Origin: Rhizobium vallis
Lineage (GTDB): Bacteria; Pseudomonadota; Alphaproteobacteria; Rhizobiales; Rhizobiaceae
NCBI RefSeq assembly: GCF_003985155.1
Contig: NZ_ML133692.1
Span: forward strand, 124,001-188,000
Reading direction: 5' to 3'
DNA: 64,000 nucleotides
Shown: piece by piece, positions 44,606-52,636 of the stretch
Numbering within the stretch: the stretch's first letter is position 1
Layout: every line of letters starts with the position of its first letter
The notes under the pieces: model-generated
Told to the model about the DNA's origin: nothing
The model's input: the letters and a program-made list of their open reading frames with translations, nothing else
Databases searched by the model: none
Made by a program: the position numbers and the translations under genes

Positions 44606-44968
44606 TTACGCGGCAAGCATTTTGTTGACCTCGTCGACGAGGTCGCGCAGGTGGAAAGGCTTGGAAAGGACCTTCGCATCCTTCGGCGCTTTCGAATCAG
44701 GGTTCAGCGCCACGGCGGCAAAACCGGTGATGAACATCACCTTCAGGTCGGGGTCGAGCTCGGTGGCGCGGCGCGCCAGCTCGATGCCGTCCATTTCAGG
44801 CATGACGATATCGGTCAGCAGCAGGGAAAACGGCTCCTCGCGCAGCCGATCATAGGCGCTGGCGCCATTGTCATAAGAAAGGACCTTGTAGCCGGCCTTT
44901 TCGAGCGCTTTCACCAGGAAACGGCGCATGTCGTTGTCGTCTTCGGCGAGAAGTATCTTCTGAGTCAT
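44606..44968 (-). CDS. cpdR: Single-domain response regulator CpdR
   Basis: The 120-residue protein is a receiver domain only: LLAEDDNDMRRFL, phospho-acceptor Asp53 in LLLTDIVMPEMDGIELARR and the highly conserved FITGFAAVALNPDS plus VLSKPFHLRDLV. These blocks identify CpdR, which in its unphosphorylated form adapts substrates such as CtrA regulators to ClpXP and thereby controls the alphaproteobacterial cell cycle; in Sinorhizobium CpdR1 is needed for bacteroid development. The C-terminal Ala-Ala is the expected ClpXP degron. It is probably transcribed alone. Confidence 0.93.
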   Translation of the reverse strand: MTQKILLAEDDNDMRRFLVKALEKAGYKVLSYDNGASAYDRLREEPFSLLLTDIVMPEMDGIELARRATELDPDLKVMFITGFAAVALNPDSKAPKDAKVLSKPFHLRDLVDEVNKMLAA

Positions 44969-45025
44969 TAATCCAGACCGCTGATCAATAGGTTTTGGGT
45001 GGGCTGCCAGCCGTTTACACTAGTC

Positions 45026-45038
45026 TTTACCCGGTAAA
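45026..45038. promoter_or_regulatory. Palindrome between cpdR and the amidohydrolase gene
   Basis: TTTACC-C-GGTAAA is a 13-bp palindrome in the 188-bp divergent gap, 57 bases before the cpdR start. Candidate operator; no consensus recognised. Confidence 0.3.
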
Positions 45039-45156
45039 CAACCGGTGAATTGCCTGCATGCGACCGCCATCCCTTCTACATAGTATGGACTTGAGGCGAG
45101 GCAACTGGCAACATGGGCGAAGCAGTCAGTTCATGACATGGTAAAGAGGGCCGAAA

Positions 45157-46038
45157 GTGCCGGAAATAGGCGAATACGAGCTTTTTGAAGTCCTTGAGCC
45201 CGTGTCGCAGACCATTCCCTTCGTCTATAACTCCCCCCATAGCGGCCGGATTTATCCACCGGAATTCATCGCCCAGTCGAGACTCGAGGGCATCGCCATC
45301 CGCCGTTCCGAGGATCATTACGTCGATGAGCTCTTCGGCTCGGCCGTAACGCTCGGCGCGCCGCTGCTCGCGGCCAACTTTCCGCGCGCCTATCTCGACG
45401 TCAACCGCGAGCCCTACGAGCTCGATCCGCGCATGTTCGACGGGCTGCTGCCGCCCTATGCCAACATCAATTCGCTGAGGGTCGCCGGCGGGCTCGGCAC
45501 CATTCCGCGCATCGTCGCCGAGAACATGGAAATCTATGCGCGGCGCCTGCCGGTGCAGGAGGGGCTCGACCGGGTCGAAGCGGTCTACAAGCCCTATCAT
45601 GCGGCGCTGCGCCGGCTGATTGCGCGAACCCACGTGCAGTTCGGCTTCGGCGTGCTGATCGACTGCCACTCGATGCCCGGCAATGTGCGAGTCGCGGGCT
45701 GTACGGCGCGGCCCGATTTCATCATTGGCGATCGTTATGGCACCAGCGCTTCGGCCGAGCTTTCGCGCGCTGCGATCGCCATTCTCGAGGAAATGGGTTT
45801 TGCGGCGGTTCGCAACAAGCCCTACGCTGGCGGTTTCATCACCGAACATTACGGCCGGCCTTCACGCGGGCTGCACGCGCTGCAGATCGAGGTGAACCGG
45901 GCGATCTATGTCGATGAAGTGACGCTGGAGAAGCGCGACGATTTCGCCGCGGTGGCCGATGCGGTCACCGGTTTCATGCGGCAGATGGCGGAATATGTCG
46001 AGAAATTCGCCGGCGATCGAGCGCTGGCCGCCGAATAA
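45157..46038 (+). CDS. N-formylglutamate amidohydrolase family protein
   Basis: The 293-residue protein has the family signatures VYNSPHSGRIYP near residue 25 and LIDCHSMPG near residue 168, which carry zinc ligands. HutG-type members hydrolyse N-formylglutamate in histidine breakdown, but here there are no hut genes, so the substrate may be another N-formyl or N-acyl amino acid. The start is a GTG at 45157 with GAGGGCCGAAAG upstream. The order cpdR, this gene, mmgR, inositol-monophosphatase-type gene matches, as I recall, the S. meliloti block SMc04044-SMc04042. Confidence 0.88.
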   Translation: MPEIGEYELFEVLEPVSQTIPFVYNSPHSGRIYPPEFIAQSRLEGIAIRRSEDHYVDELFGSAVTLGAPLLAANFPRAYLDVNREPYELDPRMFDGLLPPYANINSLRVAGGLGTIPRIVAENMEIYARRLPVQEGLDRVEAVYKPYHAALRRLIARTHVQFGFGVLIDCHSMPGNVRVAGCTARPDFIIGDRYGTSASAELSRAAIAILEEMGFAAVRNKPYAGGFITEHYGRPSRGLHALQIEVNRAIYVDEVTLEKRDDFAAVADAVTGFMRQMAEYVEKFAGDRALAAE

Positions 46039-46073
46039 AGCCGCTTATCCCTGCGACTTCGATTTCCCTGGCC

Positions 46074-46150
46074 AAAAAAAACCGCGCTTGAAGCGCGGCT
46101 AGTCTAGGGAGGAAACACCCAAGGAGGGTATTTACAGTCAGAAGACTGTA
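46074..46150 (-). ncRNA. mmgR: MmgR small RNA (alpha-r8 family, Rfam suhB)
   Basis: On the minus strand three structural blocks follow each other: a hairpin ACAGTC-TTCT-GACTGT (46134-46149), a hairpin ACCC-TCCTT-GGGT (46117-46129) and a terminator stem CCGCGCTT/AAGCGCGG (46082-46098) followed by eight T. Between the last two lies TTTCCTCCCT, the conserved unpaired anti-Shine-Dalgarno-like motif of MmgR. The predicted length, about 77 bases, equals the S. meliloti RNA. MmgR limits polyhydroxybutyrate storage. The name suhB refers to the neighbouring inositol-monophosphatase-type gene, present here too. No other gene on this strand could use the terminator. Confidence 0.88.
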
Positions 46151-46156
46151 CGAAGG

Positions 46157-46186
46157 ACGCTACTATTGCATTGCACAAATGTCAAG
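46157..46186 (-). promoter_or_regulatory. Promoter of the MmgR small RNA
   Basis: CTTGACA (46180-46186 on the minus strand) followed after 17 bases by TAGCGT (46157-46162) places the transcript start near 46150, at the first hairpin. The -35 is perfect, the -10 weak, as is common in alphaproteobacteria. Confidence 0.6.
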
Positions 46187-46287
46187 CAATATATTGCGCT
46201 GCGACATCTTTGGGCATCCGGCACGTAATTGCATTCCTGCTGCTTTTCGCTATGAAAGCGATATTCCCGCCAGCAAACGGTGCCACC

Positions 46288-47061
46288 ATGCTTCCTGACC
46301 GCTCGTTCTTCAACCGCCTGGCGGAGGCCGCCAAGGCCGAGACTCTGCCGCGCTTCCGCTCCGGCCTCGATGTCACGAACAAGCTTTCCTCGGGTTTCGA
46401 TCCGGTGACGGAGGGCGACAGGGCGGCCGAACTTGCCATCCGGGCGCTGATCGAGGCGAACTTCCCGGACCACGGCATTCTCGGCGAGGAGCACGGCGAT
46501 GTCGGGCTCGACCGCGACCACGTCTGGGTGATCGATCCGATCGACGGCACGCGCGCTTTCATCTCGGGCGTGCCGGTGTGGGGGACGCTGATCGGCCTGC
46601 AGAAGCAAGGTCGGGCGATCATGGGCATGATCGAGCAGCCGTTTACCGGCGAACGTTATTTCGCTGACCAGAACGGATCGATCTATTCCGGGCCGGAAGG
46701 CGAGCGACGGCTGGCGACGCGCCAGTGCGAGGCGCTGGCGAATGCCATCCTGTTCACCACTTCGCCGCATCTCTTTGCCGGCGAGGAGATGGAGAAATAC
46801 CGCGAGATCGAGAGCCAAGTGCGGCTCTTCCGCTACGGCTGCGACTGCTATGCTTATGCGCTGCTTGCCGCTGGCCATATCGATCTCGTTATCGAAAACG
46901 GCCTGAAGCCCTATGACGTCGGCGGCATCATTCCCGTCATCGAGGGCGCGGGCGGCATCATCACCACCTGGGACGGCGGACGGCCGGAAAACGGCGGCTC
47001 GATCATCGCCGCCGGCAGCCGGGCGGTTTACGAACAGGCGATCGCCATCCTGCAGCGTTAA
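46288..47061 (+). CDS. hisN: Histidinol-phosphatase / inositol-monophosphatase family enzyme
   Basis: From ATG 46288 the product is 257 residues, the usual length for alphaproteobacterial HisN. Lithium-sensitive phosphatase motifs are complete: DPVTEGDRAAE, GEEHG, metal site WVIDPIDGTRAFISG and C-terminal YDVGGIIPVIEGAGG. HisN removes phosphate from histidinol phosphate in histidine synthesis; related enzymes act on inositol phosphate. The frame is open to 46171, but that would cover the MmgR promoter and give an odd hydrophobic N-terminus; ATG 46252 is a second alternative. The ribosome binding site is poor for all choices. Confidence 0.85.
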   Translation: MLPDRSFFNRLAEAAKAETLPRFRSGLDVTNKLSSGFDPVTEGDRAAELAIRALIEANFPDHGILGEEHGDVGLDRDHVWVIDPIDGTRAFISGVPVWGTLIGLQKQGRAIMGMIEQPFTGERYFADQNGSIYSGPEGERRLATRQCEALANAILFTTSPHLFAGEEMEKYREIESQVRLFRYGCDCYAYALLAAGHIDLVIENGLKPYDVGGIIPVIEGAGGIITTWDGGRPENGGSIIAAGSRAVYEQAIAILQR

Positions 47062-47106
47062 TCCGGGCTCGGCAAAGCCGATGCCCAAGTCGGCAAAGCC
47101 GATCTC

Positions 47107-48081
47107 TTACGTGCCGAGGGCGGCGACGTCCTGGTTTTCTTCGGCATCGCTGCCGGGAATGAAGGCGTGGAAGGCGGCGAGTGCTGCGGCGCGGTAGATA
47201 TCCCGTTCCTGAAAGATCTCGTGGCGGGCGCCGTTGATGGGCACCAGCTGACCGGCGCGGAAATAGCGCGAGAGCCGCTCCTGCGCCGTATAGGGCACGA
47301 CGCCGTCGCGCGTCGGAGCAATGACGATTGTGGGGATGGTGATCGAGAAGAGATGATTGGGCGTGGTGACGCGCTCTTGCGTGCGGAAGGCCTCGGTCAG
47401 CCAGCGGGCTGTGGGTGGCCCGACCGTCAGCTCGGGATGGGCCTTCATCATCGCGACATTGCGCTCGAAGCGGAGTTCGTCCGAGGTCAGCGGGTTGTCG
47501 CGGAAATCCGGCTCCTTCAGTTTCGAGGTCAGCGGCATGAAGCCGAGGCCGACGGCGGTCAGCGTACCGGCAAGGGTGCGGATGACGCGCGGCGAGGCCG
47601 TCTGTCCCGTCAGGCCGATGAAGGGTGCTGAGAGCACCATGCGATCGATGCGGGTGGTGAGATAAGGGGCGGCTGAGAGTGCGATCAGCCCGCCTGTGGA
47701 ATGGGCGAGCAGGTAGAAGGGCAGGCGGGTATCCGGCAGCACCACCTTTTCGAGGAATGTGTCGAGATCGCGCTCGTAATCGGCGAAGCGGCTGACGTGG
47801 CCGTGGTTGCGACGCTTGAGGAGCCGCGACGAACCGCCCTGGCCGCGCAAATCGAAGGTCGCGACCCAGAGGCCCTTGGCGGTCAGATCGCGAATCGTCT
47901 CGAAATATTTCTCGATATATTCGTTGCGTCCCTGGAGGATGACGACCGTGCCCTTGGCGACCTGGGCCCCGGCGCGGAAAACCGCGTAACGCAGCCGGTG
48001 GCCGTCATGGGTTTCAAAGAACCCCTCGGTGCGGTTTTCCGGGGCGGGATTGTCGGGCGTCGAATAGAGAACCTGATCCAT
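47107..48081 (-). CDS. Lysophospholipase-type alpha/beta hydrolase
   Basis: The 324-residue protein has an alpha/beta-hydrolase fold: VVILQGRNEYIEKYFE (oxyanion region), FDLRGQGGSSRL, nucleophile Ser in LLAHSTGGLIAL, acid Asp in APTRDGVVPY and His in GARHEIFQERD. It fits the PldB/monoglyceride-lipase group that cleaves lysophospholipids or monoacylglycerols. The ATG at 48081 follows AAGG; the open frame extends 195 bases upstream but the added residues look non-coding. No signal peptide, so cytoplasmic or membrane-associated. Confidence 0.87.
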   Translation of the reverse strand: MDQVLYSTPDNPAPENRTEGFFETHDGHRLRYAVFRAGAQVAKGTVVILQGRNEYIEKYFETIRDLTAKGLWVATFDLRGQGGSSRLLKRRNHGHVSRFADYERDLDTFLEKVVLPDTRLPFYLLAHSTGGLIALSAAPYLTTRIDRMVLSAPFIGLTGQTASPRVIRTLAGTLTAVGLGFMPLTSKLKEPDFRDNPLTSDELRFERNVAMMKAHPELTVGPPTARWLTEAFRTQERVTTPNHLFSITIPTIVIAPTRDGVVPYTAQERLSRYFRAGQLVPINGARHEIFQERDIYRAAALAAFHAFIPGSDAEENQDVAALGT

Positions 48082-48521
48082 GACCTTGCCAATGCGCCGC
48101 TGCTGACTGCTTCGCCTATCAGGGATAACGCATGGCATCCGGCTTGGAAAGCGGCGACGCTCACCCCATAAGACCCACGGCGCTCTAGCGCGGCAAAAAG
48201 GCCGGCAGGAGCATGAGGGTGCCCGCAGCCGGCCGAAGTTGAGACTGAAGAAGAAGGGACGATGCACTTCAGCCATCGGGACCAGATTTACCCGACATCG
48301 AATCCCTAGGCCGATGCGCCTGAACGCCTTCCGAACCGACCGTTCATGCGGTGTTCAGCGGGCCGAATGCGGCAAATTCAAAAAGGTCTTGAACTCGTCA
48401 AATCCCATCACCATCTCCATCCTGCGGGTGCCAAACGGGCCTGCGCAACCGTCCCGAGGCCGCCAAAGATGGGGTTTCAGGGGCATTTTATCGCAACACG
48501 TCGCTTCCACAGGAGGACATC
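48082..48521. other. 440-bp intergenic region upstream of hsp20
   Basis: No supported gene. The last part is the hsp20 leader with a ROSE-like element (48420-48524). A CTTGAA at 48388-48393 could be the -35 of a heat-shock sigma factor promoter; the -10 is not clear. The part before 48300 shows nothing definite. Confidence 0.5.
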
Positions 48522-48524
48522 ATG
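48420..48524 (+). promoter_or_regulatory. ROSE-like RNA thermometer in the hsp20 leader
   Basis: ROSE elements repress rhizobial small heat-shock genes at low temperature by pairing a UYGCU box with the AGGA of the ribosome binding site around a bulged G. Here TCGCT (48506-48510) lies five bases before AGGAGG (48516-48521 region), allowing exactly this short helix and leaving the ATG just downstream. The leader length of about 100 bases also fits. Upstream hairpins were not modelled. Confidence 0.65.
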
Positions 48525-48992
48525 CGTCACGTAGACTTCTCTCCCCTTTATCGCTCGACCGTCGGTTTCGACCGGCTCTTCACCATGCTCGACAGCCTTG
48601 CCCAGCCGGAGCAGGCGCAGACCTATCCGCCCTACAATATCGAGCGCACCGGTGAAAACACCTATCGCATCACCATGGCCGTTGCCGGTTTCGATGAGAC
48701 TGAACTCTCGATCGAGGCCCATGCCCATGTGCTGTCCGTGAAGGGTGAAAAGAACGAGGAACCTGCCGAAAGCGGCGAATTCCTCTACCGCGGCATTGCC
48801 AAGCGCGCCTTCGAGCGCCGCTTCCAGCTTGCCGATCATGTCGAGGTGACCGCCGCTTCGCTGAGGAACGGCCTGCTGCACATCGACCTCCTGCGCAATA
48901 TTCCCGAGGCCATGAAGCCCCGCAAGATCGCGATTGCCGCCGAGCCGGTCGACGCTCCGAAGGCGATCGAAGCGCAGGTCATCAACGGCTGA
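48522..48992 (+). CDS. Small heat-shock protein Hsp20
   Basis: The 156-residue chaperone holds unfolding proteins during heat stress. It has the alpha-crystallin domain (about 38-130): PPYNIERTGENTYRITMAVA, then LSIEAHAHVLSVKGEK and the region GIAKRAFERRFQLADHVEV, with NGLLHIDLLR replacing the usual GVL motif. The N-terminus MRHVDFSPLYRSTVGFDRLF is typical of rhizobial class A/IbpA proteins. AGGAGG precedes the ATG and appears to be masked by a ROSE-like structure. A terminator follows. Confidence 0.95.
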   Translation: MRHVDFSPLYRSTVGFDRLFTMLDSLAQPEQAQTYPPYNIERTGENTYRITMAVAGFDETELSIEAHAHVLSVKGEKNEEPAESGEFLYRGIAKRAFERRFQLADHVEVTAASLRNGLLHIDLLRNIPEAMKPRKIAIAAEPVDAPKAIEAQVING

Positions 48993-49018
48993 TCATCGTT
49001 CGCTCACAGGTAACACGG

Positions 49019-49047
49019 ACGGCGCTCCCATCGGGGCGCCGTTTTTA
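49019..49047 (+). terminator. Rho-independent terminator after hsp20
   Basis: Arms ACGGCGC (49019-49025) and GCGCCGT (49036-49042) followed by TTTTTATT. Confidence 0.88.
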
Positions 49048-49054
49048 TTGCGGC

Positions 49055-50059
49055 TCAGGCCGGGCTGGCGGCCTCTTCCATTTCCTTTTCCGTTGCGCGG
49101 CGGGCTGCTGCTGCGGCGTATTTCTGGGCGATGACGGCGCAGACCATCAACTGGATCTGATGGAAGAGCATCAGGGGCAGCACGATCGCGCCGATCGACT
49201 GGCCGGCGAAGATGACGTTTGCCATCGGCACGCCGCTGGCGAGGCTCTTCTTCGAGCCGCAGAAGGTGATGGTGATCTGATCGGGTTTGTTGAAGCCCAG
49301 CCAGCAGCTGCCGAACATCGTCAAAACAAGGACAATTGCCAGCAGACCCATGTCGGCGACGATGACGACGGCGATATCGGCAATCGAGAAGGTGTGCCAC
49401 AGGCCCTCGACAACTGCGGTGCTGAAGGCGAGATAAACAACCATCAGGATCGAGCCACGGTCGACAGGCATCAGGATCTTCTTCTTGGCGCGGATCCAGT
49501 CGCCGATCCAAGGCTGCAGGATCTGGCCGACGATGAAGGGGGCAAGCAGCTGCAGCAGGATCTGCTGCAATGCGTCGAAGGAGAAGCCGCCATGGCCGCC
49601 GACCGAAAAGAGCAGGCCGACGAGCAGCGGCGTCAGGAACATGCCGAAGATGTTGGAGGCCGAGGCCGAGCAGATCGCGGCCGGTACGTTGCCGCCGGCC
49701 ATCGAGGTGAAGGCGATAGACGACTGCACCGTCGAGGGCAGCACGCAGAGGAAGAGGATGCCGAGATAAAGCGGATGCGGCAGGATCGTGTCGGGGATGA
49801 AGCCGAGCCCGAGGCCGAGCAGCGGGAAGATGCCGAAGGTCGTCAGCAGGATGACGAGATGCAGGCGCCAGTGCAGGAGGCCGGCAATGACGACATCGCG
49901 CGAAAGGCGGGCGCCATGCAGGAAGAACAGCAGCGCGATGGCGAGATCGGTGGCGATGCCGAAATAATCCGCGAACGTGCCGCTCGCCGGAAACAGCGAG
50001 GCGAGGATGACGGTGCAGACGAGCAGGATGGTGAATGTATCGGGCAGAAAGCGGCGCAT
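49055..50059 (-). CDS. SBF-like (bile acid:sodium symporter family) transporter
   Basis: The 334-residue protein has about ten membrane helices and belongs to the SBF_like group (YfeH type): LAIALLFFLHGARLSRD, LCVLPSTVQSSIAFTSMAGG and FCGSKKSLASGVPMAN with the conserved crossover motifs. Substrate is not known for this group; related proteins carry organic anions with sodium. It is divergent from a LysR regulator 92 bases away, the classic arrangement in which the regulator controls the transporter. Confidence 0.88.
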   Translation of the reverse strand: MRRFLPDTFTILLVCTVILASLFPASGTFADYFGIATDLAIALLFFLHGARLSRDVVIAGLLHWRLHLVILLTTFGIFPLLGLGLGFIPDTILPHPLYLGILFLCVLPSTVQSSIAFTSMAGGNVPAAICSASASNIFGMFLTPLLVGLLFSVGGHGGFSFDALQQILLQLLAPFIVGQILQPWIGDWIRAKKKILMPVDRGSILMVVYLAFSTAVVEGLWHTFSIADIAVVIVADMGLLAIVLVLTMFGSCWLGFNKPDQITITFCGSKKSLASGVPMANVIFAGQSIGAIVLPLMLFHQIQLMVCAVIAQKYAAAAARRATEKEMEEAASPA

Positions 50060-50151
50060 GGCGATCTCGCGGGCGTTTATAAAAGAGTCATTGTTCTGTC
50101 GTCCATTATGATCCAGGATGCAAGGAATAACAGTTATCGAGAAGCTGGATC

Positions 50152-51006
50152 ATGTTGGACCTTTCGCAATTGCGCAGTTTCGTCGTCGTCGAACAAATGG
50201 GCAGTTTTACGCTTGCCGCGGAAAGACTGGGCCTCGGGCAATCGACGGTCAGCCAGCACATCCAGCGGCTGGAAACGACACTTGGACGCAAGCTGCTCGC
50301 GCGCGACACGCATAAGGTGATGCTGACAGGCGATGGCGAGGCGCTGCTTTCACATGCGCGCGCCATGCTTTCGATCGAGGGGCAGGTACAGTCACTCTTC
50401 AAGAGCAACAGCCTGCGCGGCCGCCTGCGGCTCGGTGTCTCGGAGGACTTCGTGACCAGCCAGTTGCCGGCGGTGCTGGAGGATTTCGTTCGTTCCCATC
50501 CCTCCGTCGACCTGGAGCTGACGGTGGCGCTTTCTGGCGTCCTCTACGAAATGCAGGACAATGGCGAGATCGATCTGGTGCTCGCCAAGCGCCGGCTCGG
50601 CGATGCCAGGGGAAAACTGGTCTATCGCGAGCCGCTCGTCTGGCTGGCGCGCGATCCCGAACGTGTGCTCGCCTCCGGGCCTCTGCCGCTGATTGCTTTT
50701 CCGCCGCCAAGCGTGACGCGGGTGATTGCGCTCGAAGCGCTGGGGAGAAACGGCGTGCCGTGGCGGATCGTCTGCACCTGCGGCAGCCTGAGCGGGCTGA
50801 CGGCGGCGGCGCGGGCGGGCATGGGCGTGCTGGTGCAGCCGCGCAGCATGGCGCCATCAGGGCTGAAGGAGATCGCCGCGGGAAAGCTGCCGGTGCTGGA
50901 GGATGTGGAATTCGTGCTGGTGCCGCGCAAGGGCGCGGATCAGGCGCTGGTTGCCGCACTTTCGGAGGATATTCTGCAAAAGGTGAGAAGGTTGACGACG
51001 GCGTGA
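50152..51006 (+). CDS. LysR-family transcriptional regulator
   Basis: The 284-residue protein has an N-terminal winged helix-turn-helix (LSQLRSFVVVEQMGSFTLAA, then LGLGQSTVSQHIQRLE) and a periplasmic-binding-like effector domain from about residue 90 (GRLRLGVSEDFVTSQLPAVL). It is divergent from the SBF-like transporter gene, and the 92-bp gap probably contains its binding site. No effector can be inferred. Confidence 0.92.
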   Translation: MLDLSQLRSFVVVEQMGSFTLAAERLGLGQSTVSQHIQRLETTLGRKLLARDTHKVMLTGDGEALLSHARAMLSIEGQVQSLFKSNSLRGRLRLGVSEDFVTSQLPAVLEDFVRSHPSVDLELTVALSGVLYEMQDNGEIDLVLAKRRLGDARGKLVYREPLVWLARDPERVLASGPLPLIAFPPPSVTRVIALEALGRNGVPWRIVCTCGSLSGLTAAARAGMGVLVQPRSMAPSGLKEIAAGKLPVLEDVEFVLVPRKGADQALVAALSEDILQKVRRLTTA

Positions 51007-51042
51007 GGCATCACGCCACCGGCAGGCCTGTCGAGCGCGCGG

Positions 51043-52095
51043 TCATGCGGAGAGGCATTTCAGGAAGCCATCGACATCCGCTTCCGTCGTCGCGAAGCTG
51101 GTGACGAGACGGATCAGGGCTTCGCTTTTGGAAGCGAGGTCTGGCATTGCGGCGGGGATAGGCCACTCATAGAATTTTGCGCCCTTTTCCTCTGCGGTCT
51201 TTGCAGCGTTCTTGCTGACGACGGCAAAGACTTCGTTGGATGCGGTCGGCCAGGCGAGGCGGGCGACACCGCTCGCGCCGATGCCCGCGCGCAAGCGCTC
51301 TGCCATGCCGTTCGAATGGCGGGCGAGGTCGAGCCAGAGGCCGTTTTCGAAATAGGCATCGAACTGGGCTGCGATGAAGCGCGACTTGGAGAAGTGCTGG
51401 GCGGCGCGCTTGCGGATGAAAGGCATTTCGCGCGCCTGATCCGGATTGAAGAAGACGATCGCTTCGGCGCACCAGCAACCGTTCTTGGTGCCGCCGAAGG
51501 AGAGCATGTCGACGCCGCGCTTCCAAGTCATCTCGGCAGGGGTTGCGCCAAGTGCGACCAGCGCGTTGGCAAAGCGGGCGCCATCCATGTGGAGCGGCAG
51601 GTTGCGCTTCCTTGAAATGGCGGCGATTTCGCCGATCTCCGGCAGGGAATAGACGGTGCCGATCTCGGTCGCCTGGGTAATGGTCACCGCGCTGGCGCGT
51701 CCATGGCGGAGGGCGTCCTCGGGGAAGTGCGCGATCTTTGCGGAAAGCTTGGCCGGATCGATCTTGCCGGCTTCGCCCTCGACGGCAACGAGGCGGGCGG
51801 AGCCGGAGAAGAATTCCGGCGCACCGCATTCATCCTCGATCACATGCGATTCCGAATGGCAGAAGGTGATGCCGCCAGGGCGCTGGACGCTTGCCAGCGA
51901 CAGCGAGTTGGCAGCGGTGCCGGTGGCAACGAAGAAGACCGAAACCTCACGCTCGAAGATCTGGGAAAAGCGGGCTTCGACCTTCCTGTCGAGGTCGCCG
52001 GCGCCATAGGCGGCGGCAAAGCCGGTGGATTCCGTCAGCAGGCGTTCGGCAATGGATCTATGGGCGCCGGCCCAGTTATCGGAAGCAAAGAACAT
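51043..52095 (-). CDS. ltaE: Low-specificity L-threonine aldolase
   Basis: This PLP enzyme cleaves L-threonine or allo-threonine to glycine and acetaldehyde. The 350-residue protein has the fold-type I features of the family: FFVATGTAANSLSL near residue 55, LPLHMDGARFANAL with Asp171, and the PLP lysine Lys204 in MLSFGGTKNGCW. It could feed glycine into one-carbon metabolism together with the sarcosine oxidase earlier in the window, but they are far apart. It is convergent with the LysR gene, 36 bases between stops. Confidence 0.93.
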   Translation of the reverse strand: MFFASDNWAGAHRSIAERLLTESTGFAAAYGAGDLDRKVEARFSQIFEREVSVFFVATGTAANSLSLASVQRPGGITFCHSESHVIEDECGAPEFFSGSARLVAVEGEAGKIDPAKLSAKIAHFPEDALRHGRASAVTITQATEIGTVYSLPEIGEIAAISRKRNLPLHMDGARFANALVALGATPAEMTWKRGVDMLSFGGTKNGCWCAEAIVFFNPDQAREMPFIRKRAAQHFSKSRFIAAQFDAYFENGLWLDLARHSNGMAERLRAGIGASGVARLAWPTASNEVFAVVSKNAAKTAEEKGAKFYEWPIPAAMPDLASKSEALIRLVTSFATTEADVDGFLKCLSA

Positions 52096-52636
52096 GGGGG
52101 AAACCGTGGAAAGGAAGGGTCAGGCGAATTCGGAAGCGGAGATTAAGCCAAAGCTTCACAGGATCAAGGCTGTCTTCCGCGACGCATCACAGAAATTGAA
52201 CTACGCAATCAATAAACAAAATGATATCATCAAACGTAATTTTATTTCTTCATCTGGACTGATTTGGCAATCTTCCGTCGCAAAATGACGATTTTTCGCG
52301 ATGCGCTCTTGCGGGGTGGAATGCTTTCTGGCATAGAACAGATGAAATAGGACAGTGTTGCTGTCCTATCTTGGCCCTTGCGGCCGAAGAGGTGCCGAAA
52401 GCCCTGGAATGGACCGGCTTTCACGCTATAGTTCTTCCGAGCGCCAAACCCCATGGACGGGCGGCGCGTGGAGGCGAATGGCAGGCGCGGAACGCGACGG
52501 TTTGCTTTCGCAAGCAGATGTCTGCGGCCGATCTTCATAATGCAACAGCGCTGTCATGCGCCGGACCTATTTTCGGGTTGCGGCGCAAAACGAAAAGCCG
52601 CCCGCGGCCGCGCGGGCTTCGACAGGAGGAAAGACG
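52096..52636. other. 541-bp intergenic region upstream of gltB
   Basis: No supported gene. The region contains an AT-rich stretch (52190-52300), a perfect inverted repeat (52347-52369) and a GC-rich hairpin GCCCGCG/GCGCGGGC (about 52600-52617) just before the gltB ribosome binding site. It should hold the gltB promoter; no sigma-54 -24/-12 pair was seen. Confidence 0.5.
52347..52369. promoter_or_regulatory. Perfect inverted repeat upstream of gltB
   Basis: ATAGGACAG (52347-52355) and CTGTCCTAT (52361-52369) with a TGTTG loop, 268 bases before the gltB start. Either an operator for a dimeric regulator or a hairpin ending a short transcript; no T-run follows. Confidence 0.4.

Noticed and set aside
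46171..46287. Longer N-terminus for the hisN-type gene starting at 46171
   Set aside because: It would run through the MmgR promoter, gives residues unlike the family and has no ribosome binding site.
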